Origin: Planococcus salinarum
GTDB lineage: Bacteria; Bacillota; Bacilli; Bacillales_A; Planococcaceae
DNA: 64,000 nucleotides
Reading direction: 5' to 3'
Assembly (NCBI RefSeq): GCF_007004625.1
Contig: NZ_VIFV01000001.1
Span: 62,001-126,000, forward strand
The notes below the pieces were generated by a model that was given only the letters and a program-made list of their open reading frames with translations, was not told the origin of the DNA and did not search any database. Positions 58,701 to 64,000 of the stretch are shown here, in pieces. Within the stretch, counting starts at the first letter, position 1. The number at the start of each line of letters is the position of its first letter. The translations under genes were made by a program, and so were the position numbers.

Positions 58701-60074
58701 ATGAAAAAGTTTTCTACGTCAACATGGCTCTTATTTCTCATTCCATCGTTACTTGGGATCCTGTTGTTCCTGACTCCGATTCCCGTAACCAACGCTGAAA
58801 CCGGCGAAACTGAATGGATGGTCACAGTCGCTGTATTGGCGAACTGGATGAGAGATGCTATTGCATCAATCGTGCCATGGATCCTGCTCGTTGTATTATC
58901 GATTGCTGCGTTAGGATCATTGTTGTACATAACCAGAAAGCCGAATACAGATATTGAAGTACCGTTCTTCGACAAACTTTTCAATGTCAATTTATTTTGG
59001 ACAATTACACGTGTTGTAGCGGCAGTGCTCGCTTTCATGGTCCTATTCCAACTGGGACCTGAAGCTGTTTGGAGCGAATATACAGGCGGTCTTCTGCTGG
59101 ACGGGGAAGAAGGATTATTATCATTTTTGTTCACAATCTTCCTGTTCGCGGGTCTTCTATTGCCCCTATTAATGAATTTCGGGCTTCTTGAATTTTTCAG
59201 CTCCATGATGATGAAAATCATGCGTCCGTTGTTCCGCCTTCCTGGCCGTTCATCTATCGATGCCCTTGCATCTTGGGTCGGTGATGGAACAATTGGAGTT
59301 CTATTAACAAGCAAGCAATATGAGGCCAATAAATACACACAGCGCGAAGCAGCTATTATCGGAACAACTTTTTCGGTTGTATCCATTACTTTTGCTATTG
59401 TCGTCATCGGTGAAATTGGACTTGCAAGTTACTTCCTGCCATATTACGGAACTGTAATCCTGACAGGTGTCATCCTGGCATTGATCATGCCGCGCATTTA
59501 TCCATTGACGCGTAAACCAACGACATTCATCGATGGTTCTGAGCAGGATTCCCAAACGGAAGACGTTCCGAAAGGATACAATGTGGCGACGCACGGCATG
59601 GAAAGAGCACTCGAAAAAGCCGACAGCAACCGTTCGGCAAGCAAGTTCTTCAAAGACGGCTTTAAAAACGTCCTGGACATGTGGATTGGCGTTGCCCCGG
59701 TGGTAATGGCATTCGGGACAATTGCATTGATTCTGGCTGAGTATACTTCCCTCTTTGCGATTCTCGGAGCACCTTTCGTTCCATATCTGAATTTGCTCGG
59801 TATTCCCGAAGCAGCAGACGCAGCACAATTGATGGTTGTCGGTTTTGCCGACATGTTCCTGCCAGCTATTCTGGGTGCAGGAATTGAATCTGAATTGACA
59901 CGTTTCGTTGTAGCGACCTTGTCAGTTACCCAATTGATTTACCTGTCAGAAGTGGGCGGAGTATTGCTCGGATCCAAAATTCCGGTCAACTTTTTCGACC
60001 TTGTTGTAATTTTCCTTCTTCGTACAGTGATTGCTTTGCCGATCATTGCCGGAGTAGCACACCTTCTATTCTAA
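58701..60074 (+). CDS. yjiH: YjiH family membrane protein (nucleoside-recognition/Gate domain)
   Basis: A 457-residue membrane protein with about ten helices and two Gate-type segments (GLLEFFSSMMMKIMRPLFRL near 170, and the ADMFLPAILGAGIESELTRF region near 390). Family members are called YjiH or nucleoside recognition proteins; the substrate is unknown. ATG at 58701 with AAGGGG 6 nt upstream is chosen over an open extension to 58590 that lacks a ribosome site. It is a single-gene unit. Confidence 0.85.
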   Translation: MKKFSTSTWLLFLIPSLLGILLFLTPIPVTNAETGETEWMVTVAVLANWMRDAIASIVPWILLVVLSIAALGSLLYITRKPNTDIEVPFFDKLFNVNLFWTITRVVAAVLAFMVLFQLGPEAVWSEYTGGLLLDGEEGLLSFLFTIFLFAGLLLPLLMNFGLLEFFSSMMMKIMRPLFRLPGRSSIDALASWVGDGTIGVLLTSKQYEANKYTQREAAIIGTTFSVVSITFAIVVIGEIGLASYFLPYYGTVILTGVILALIMPRIYPLTRKPTTFIDGSEQDSQTEDVPKGYNVATHGMERALEKADSNRSASKFFKDGFKNVLDMWIGVAPVVMAFGTIALILAEYTSLFAILGAPFVPYLNLLGIPEAADAAQLMVVGFADMFLPAILGAGIESELTRFVVATLSVTQLIYLSEVGGVLLGSKIPVNFFDLVVIFLLRTVIALPIIAGVAHLLF

Positions 60075-60082
60075 TAATAAGA

Positions 60083-60116
60083 GAAAACGCCCTCCGCGGT
60101 TGCGGAGGGCGTTTTT
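60083..60116 (+). terminator. yjiH terminator
   Basis: ACGCCCTCCGC and GCGGAGGGCGT around GGTT, followed by TTTTT. Confidence 0.9.
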
Positions 60117-60119
60117 CGT

Positions 60120-60416
60120 TGTCCAGACTCCAGCGGTCCAGCTCTTCGGGTCGTAAGCCACTCTGTGTCTAGTCTCCAGTGCCTAGCTCTTCGGGATATA
60201 AGGCGACCCAGCTACGTGGCAAAGAGCGCCACTTTTCTGGGTCGCCTTATACCTGCCAGAGCTGAACAGGCACTTCCGCTTTTCGCGACTGTGCGGCTGG
60301 AAAGACATTATTGCGATAGCTATTTTTAAGACCGCTGCTCCTGCATCGCTACGCTGCTTCGTCGCAAAGAAATGGGCCCAAAAAAGTTTGGGCCCATTTC
60401 TCGCAGTCGCTTTTCT
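60120..60416 (-). repeat. Nested type A within an A/C hybrid, abutting tdh
   Basis: The outer element (60120-60164 and about 60287-60416) is an A/C hybrid. Its sequence is interrupted by a complete second type A copy at 60166-60284 with the variant end CTGGAGACTAGACA. The outer copy resumes with CTGTGCGGCTG, as in uninterrupted copies. The outer element then has the type C module and the AAATGGGCCCAAA/TTTGGGCCCATTT hairpin, ending AGAAAAGCG 3 nt after the tdh stop. Confidence 0.8.
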
Positions 60417-60419
60417 TTT

Positions 60420-61364
60420 TTATGCATTTTGCAGTTTCACTTTTAATTTTTCAAGCATGTCGGCAGTCATTGCGTCCAGGTCGTAGGCGGTTTTGAAGCC
60501 CCATTCCTGTTTTGCAGCTGATGCATCGATGCTGTCCGGCCAGCTGTCCGCGATTGCCTGGCGGGCAGGGTCCACATCATAGTTCATTTGGAAATCCGGA
60601 ATGTGTCTGCGGATCGAAGCTGCAATTTCTTCCGGCTCGAAGCTCATGGCCGTCACGTTGAACGCGTTGCGGTGTACCAGTTTGGCGGGATCCGCTTCCA
60701 TCAGGTCAATGATTGCCTGAAGCGCGTCCGGCATATACATCATATCCATGTAGGTCCCTTTATCAATATAGGAGGTATAGCTTCCCTGTTCCAGCGCCTT
60801 GTAATAAATATCGACTGCATAATCCGTCGTGCCGCCTCCTGGCTGCGCTACATAAGAAACCAATCCCGGGAACCGGACACCGCGTGTGTCGACGCCGAAT
60901 TTCTGGTAATAATAATCACACAGCAACTCACCGGCGACTTTATTGACGCCATACATGGTTGTCGGCCGCTGCAGCGTATCCTGCGGAGTATCCGTTTTTG
61001 GTGTCGATGGACCAAAAGCTCCGATTGAACTTGGCGTGAAAAATTGCATGCCGAGTTCCCGTGACGCTTCCAGCGCATTGACAAGACCGCCCATGTTCAA
61101 ATTCCAGGCAAGCAATGGTTTTTCTTCTGCTGTCGCCGATAGCAATGCAGCCATATGCATCATTGTATCCGCGCCGAAATCCTTCGCCAGGTCATGCATT
61201 TTCTGCGCATCCGTTACATCCAGAATTTCAAACGGTCCACTCGTATCATCCGATGGCCGGATATCCGTGGCCAACACATTTTCCGCACCGTAAATCTCCC
61301 GCAATTTGCCGGTCAATTCAGAACCGATCTGCCCCAGTGCACCTGTAATCATAATTCGTTTCAT
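60420..61364 (-). CDS. tdh: L-threonine 3-dehydrogenase, short-chain (SDR) type
   Basis: NAD-dependent oxidation of threonine to 2-amino-3-ketobutyrate. It is an extended SDR/epimerase-like protein: [15 protein letters not shown] binds NAD, and the catalytic Tyr-Lys pair is in [10 protein letters not shown]. Kbl, which cleaves the product, lies 1 kb away, supporting threonine dehydrogenase over a sugar epimerase. ATG at 61364 with GGGAGGAG upstream gives 314 residues; the frame is open to 61391. Confidence 0.87.
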   Translation of the reverse strand: MKRIMITGALGQIGSELTGKLREIYGAENVLATDIRPSDDTSGPFEILDVTDAQKMHDLAKDFGADTMMHMAALLSATAEEKPLLAWNLNMGGLVNALEASRELGMQFFTPSSIGAFGPSTPKTDTPQDTLQRPTTMYGVNKVAGELLCDYYYQKFGVDTRGVRFPGLVSYVAQPGGGTTDYAVDIYYKALEQGSYTSYIDKGTYMDMMYMPDALQAIIDLMEADPAKLVHRNAFNVTAMSFEPEEIAASIRRHIPDFQMNYDVDPARQAIADSWPDSIDASAAKQEWGFKTAYDLDAMTADMLEKLKVKLQNA

Positions 61365-61601
61365 GTTAAAAACTCCTCCCGAATAAAACACATGTCCTCT
61401 TCAAAAACACAATTTAAACTCTTTAAACTTTGATATAACAGCCTTTGCTATATCGACATTATAAGTTGTTCGCTTTAAAAACACAACACCTTTCCGGATG
61501 CCCGGCCAGGATTGTTTTTGATATACTGTTAGAAAGCCCTGATGGCGCAAGTTGGCATCGACTGCGAAATGATGTATTCGAATCCTGATAGGAGGAAGAT
61601 G

Positions 61602-62228
61602 ATGACAACCCTTCGATTAATACCATTATTTCTTATAGGTATGGCGATTACGGCATTCTTTTTGTCCATTGGAACACCCAATTGGCTGGTATTTTTCGCA
61701 GTGCTTGTCTTTTATTTCGTCGCGATGGTCTTGCCGGGTATTTACACTGTCTATTTTTCCAATTCTTTGCGGCAAATCGAACGGTACATCAAACGCAATC
61801 GCCACAAAGCGATTTTCGCTTTCCCTTATGCTCTTGGCTACGGAAATGATCAGGATATCGAAACGGCCATTGAACGAATTCTGGCTGTCCATAAACAAGA
61901 GGCAATGCAATCGGTGTACCGGACCATACTGGCTATTCACCGCGGACAACCCGCGATTGCCGTGCAGCATGCAGCGGGAATCGACCGGGAACCGTTGCGC
62001 AGTTATTATCTGGCTCACGCCGCAGTGGCTTCCGGCGATCTGGAGCGGGCAGCCGCTCTCAACAGCCAGCTCACTGAGCCGTGGATGAACCATTCCATTG
62101 CCGCCCTAATCGCGTTCGAAGAAAACGACGCCCAGTTTCATGCGTTGGCGGATAAAAGCGTGCAAGCTGCAAGGGGTGTGCAAAAATACACCCTGGCAAA
62201 AAGCTTTGCCAGAATGAAGAAACTTTGA
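61602..62228 (+). CDS. Hypothetical membrane protein with helical-repeat-like C-terminus
   Basis: A 208-residue protein starting MTTLRLIPLFLIGM. Two membrane helices (about 5-22 and 28-50) precede a helical cytosolic part with alanine-rich paired helices (LAHAAVASGDLERAAALNSQ) that look TPR-like. I do not recognise the family. The second of two adjacent ATGs (61602) is best spaced from AGGAGG. It is oriented against tdh and kbl and sits between them. Confidence 0.75.
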   Translation: MTTLRLIPLFLIGMAITAFFLSIGTPNWLVFFAVLVFYFVAMVLPGIYTVYFSNSLRQIERYIKRNRHKAIFAFPYALGYGNDQDIETAIERILAVHKQEAMQSVYRTILAIHRGQPAIAVQHAAGIDREPLRSYYLAHAAVASGDLERAAALNSQLTEPWMNHSIAALIAFEENDAQFHALADKSVQAARGVQKYTLAKSFARMKKL

Positions 62229-62235
62229 TCGCACC

Positions 62236-62275
62236 AAAAAATCGCCCCACCGGAGAAAACCGGTGGGGCGATTTT
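62236..62275. terminator. Bidirectional terminator ahead of kbl
   Basis: AAAATCGCCCCACCG and CGGTGGGGCGATTTT pair perfectly around GAGAAAAC, serving the plus-strand gene and kbl. Confidence 0.9.
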
Positions 62276-62278
62276 AAA

Positions 62279-63469
62279 TTAATTGATAATGCCAAGCTCT
62301 TTTCCAACTTTTTCATAAGTCGCGATTGCCTCATCAAGCATTTCTTTTGTATGGGCAGCCGTCGGCATGTTGCGTACACGCCCTGCGCCTTTAGGTACTG
62401 TCGGGAAGACGATCGATTTAGCGTAAACGCCTTCCTCGAAGAGGCGTTTCGAGAATTGCTGTGACAATTTCTCTTCGCCGATGATGCAAGGCGTGATCGG
62501 TGTTTCGGATTCGCCGATATCAAAGCCCAGTTCTTTCAGGCCTTTTTTCAGGTAATCGCCATTTTCCCACAACTTGTCATGCAATTCGGTTGAATCGATG
62601 ATCATTTGGATTGCAGCCGTAGTTGCCGCAACATCTCCAGGTGTCACAGCTGTAGAGAACAGGAACGGCCGTGAACGCACTTTCAGCCAATCGATAAGAT
62701 TTTGCTTGCCTGCTACATAACCCCCGACAATTCCGACTGCTTTCGATAAGGTGCCCATCTGCATATCGACTTCTTTTTCAAGTCCGAAATGCTTAACGGT
62801 TCCTTTTCCTTTGCCGGTAACGCCGGAACCGTGTGCATCATCAACATACGTGATCAAGTCGAATTCTTTTGCAATTTCCACGATTTCCGGAAGTTTTGCA
62901 ATATCGCCATCCATCGAGAAGACACCGTCCGTGATGACCATGACTTTATTGTACAGTCCGGATTCTGTCGCTTCTTTCGCTTTTTGGCGAAGATCTTCCA
63001 TATCGGAGTGTTTATAGGCGATGATTTTCGCTTTGGACAAGCGGCAGCCGTCGATGATGGATGCGTGGTTCAATTGATCCGACAGAATCGCATCATTTTT
63101 GTCCATCACACCGGAAATCGCTGCCATATTGCAGTTGAATCCTGACTGATAGGAAATTGCCGCTTCAGTTCCTTTAAATTCAGCCAGCTTTTCTTCCAGC
63201 TTCACGTGAAGGTCCAGTGTACCGTTAATCGTACGGACTGCGCCCGCACCAACACCGTATTTGTCGATTGCATCTTTGGCCACTTGTTTCAGGTCTTCGT
63301 TAGTTGCCAGACCCAGGTAGTTGTTGGAAGACAAATTAATGAGTTGTTTTCCGCGCACCTGGATGATTGGTCCGTTCGGTCCTTCAACGGGATCGATTTC
63401 ATTATATAAGCCCTGCTCTTTCAGTTCGTTTAGGTTTTCGTTCAAGAAAGTATCCAATTTTTTTGACAA
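62279..63469 (-). CDS. kbl: Glycine C-acetyltransferase (2-amino-3-ketobutyrate CoA ligase)
   Basis: PLP enzyme splitting 2-amino-3-ketobutyrate with CoA to glycine and acetyl-CoA. The alpha-oxoamine synthase fold shows [29 protein letters not shown] and the PLP lysine in [13 protein letters not shown]. 396 residues, TTG start with AAAGGAAG upstream. 8-amino-7-oxononanoate synthase is a close relative, but tdh nearby and the [14 protein letters not shown] block favour kbl. Confidence 0.92.
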   Translation of the reverse strand: MSKKLDTFLNENLNELKEQGLYNEIDPVEGPNGPIIQVRGKQLINLSSNNYLGLATNEDLKQVAKDAIDKYGVGAGAVRTINGTLDLHVKLEEKLAEFKGTEAAISYQSGFNCNMAAISGVMDKNDAILSDQLNHASIIDGCRLSKAKIIAYKHSDMEDLRQKAKEATESGLYNKVMVITDGVFSMDGDIAKLPEIVEIAKEFDLITYVDDAHGSGVTGKGKGTVKHFGLEKEVDMQMGTLSKAVGIVGGYVAGKQNLIDWLKVRSRPFLFSTAVTPGDVAATTAAIQMIIDSTELHDKLWENGDYLKKGLKELGFDIGESETPITPCIIGEEKLSQQFSKRLFEEGVYAKSIVFPTVPKGAGRVRNMPTAAHTKEMLDEAIATYEKVGKELGIIN

Positions 63470-63533
63470 TATAATCTTCCTTTCTTATACGTAATTCTTC
63501 CACCTTCCTATCATAACGCAATTTTGCCCAAAA

Positions 63534-63560
63534 GAAAAAGCGGACCGCAGTCCGCTTTTG
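63534..63560 (-). terminator. Terminator of the secreted protein gene
   Basis: AAAAGCGGAC and GTCCGCTTTT arms around TGCG, followed by TCTTTT on the minus strand. Confidence 0.8.
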
Positions 63561-63562
63561 GA

Positions 63563-64000
63563 TCAGTTCTTATTCTTGCTTTTTTCGTTATTTTTGCCTT
63601 TGTTCGGGTTGTCCACTTTGTACTGAACTTCATAAGTGAATTCTTTCGCCTCACGCTGGCCTTCTTCCGCTGCGTATGAAGTGATCATTTTCACATTGCC
63701 TTCACGAAGTACGTTTTGAAGATCCAAAGCTTCTTCTTCTGTTACGTTGAACGGATCAACATTGAACACATGCTGTTGGCCGTTCTTCTTCGTTTGGATG
63801 AATGTCGTAGTGAAGTCGACATACTCACCTTTCAATTGGCCAAGTGACTGGAATTGTTCTGTTGAAGTTCCATCAGCCGAGAAATCGCCCAATTGCACGT
63901 TTTTGATGAACCAGCCTGCATCGTTATAGCCCCAGTCCGTCATGTTGCGGAATGATACCAATACATTCTGGCCTGCATAAGCTGAAAGGTCGAATGTTTC
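63563..64000 (-). CDS. C-terminal part of a secreted protein, immune-inhibitor-A-like
   Basis: The frame stays open to the window edge, so only the last 145 residues are seen. FDLSAYAGQNVLVSFRNMTD and DAGWFIKNVQLGDF resemble the beta-sandwich (MAM/VEG-like) repeats after the catalytic domain of M6 peptidases such as immune inhibitor A. The tail is Lys/Asn-rich (NPNKGKNNEKSKNKN) with no membrane anchor or sorting signal. The protease domain, if any, lies outside the window. Confidence 0.6.
   Translation of the reverse strand, partial: ETFDLSAYAGQNVLVSFRNMTDWGYNDAGWFIKNVQLGDFSADGTSTEQFQSLGQLKGEYVDFTTTFIQTKKNGQQHVFNVDPFNVTEEEALDLQNVLREGNVKMITSYAAEEGQREAKEFTYEVQYKVDNPNKGKNNEKSKNKN

Overview
This is a low-to-mid GC Firmicute chromosome, almost certainly family Planococcaceae and most likely Planococcus or a close relative. 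The protein sequences read as Bacillus subtilis orthologues in nearly the B. subtilis gene order (atp, upp, glyA, ywlG, rpiB, ywlE, ywlC, prmC, prfA, tdk, rpmE, rho, glpX, murZ, ywjH, fbaA, spo0F, ywjG, pyrG, rpoE; then speE/speB, ywhD, ywgA, ywfO, lipL, hemQ, ywdK, ywdI, ung). spoIIR, which sits beside prmC in B. subtilis, is absent although spo0F is kept. The assignment rests on gene order and recalled homologues, not on a search.

Layout. 1-2.5 kb: start of the ATP synthase operon (atpZ-I-B-E-F-H, minus strand). 2.9-17 kb: mnaA, upp, a LOV/GAF/GGDEF/EAL signalling protein, then one-carbon, translation-factor and termination genes. 17-25 kb: glycolysis/gluconeogenesis, cell wall, spo0F and nucleotide genes, with a CTP-sensing attenuator before pyrG. 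25.7-36.7 kb: a fatty-acid and branched-chain degradation cluster (fadF, mmgA-mmgB-mmgC, acdA, a TetR repressor, icmF) with a promoter holding a palindromic operator between -35 and -10, and CcpA (cre) sites. 36.9-40.8 kb: a cobalamin-riboswitch-controlled vitamin B12 importer (btuF-btuC-btuD) whose ATPase is fused to the cobinamide-salvage enzyme CbiZ. It sits beside the B12-dependent mutase icmF, so cofactor supply and use are neighbours. 41-55 kb: argS, polyamine synthesis, YwhD/YwgA/YwfO, lipoate transfer, HemQ, uracil-DNA glycosylase, PdxK. 55-64 kb: two orphan peptide-type ABC permeases, a bacillithiol gene pair, a YjiH membrane protein, threonine-to-glycine genes (tdh, kbl) and the end of a secreted protein resembling immune inhibitor A.

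The unusual content lies between the genes. (i) A MITE-like family (here type B, about 110-465 bp) has long internal hairpins and, in the best copy, 13-bp perfect terminal inverted repeats. Six copies occur, one in the pyrG leader and one whose end overlaps the predicted promoter of the B12 operon. (ii) A second hairpin family (type A, about 120 bp, ends AGAAAAGCG and GTCTGGACA) starts within 0-5 nt of a stop codon in five of eight copies, always in the same orientation; one copy is inserted into another, and some share a module (type C) with type B. (iii) A third family (type D) abuts two further stop codons. (iv) Four short tandem arrays of unrelated sequence all share a 20-21 bp period, two turns of the DNA helix. 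I know of no established function for any of these families.
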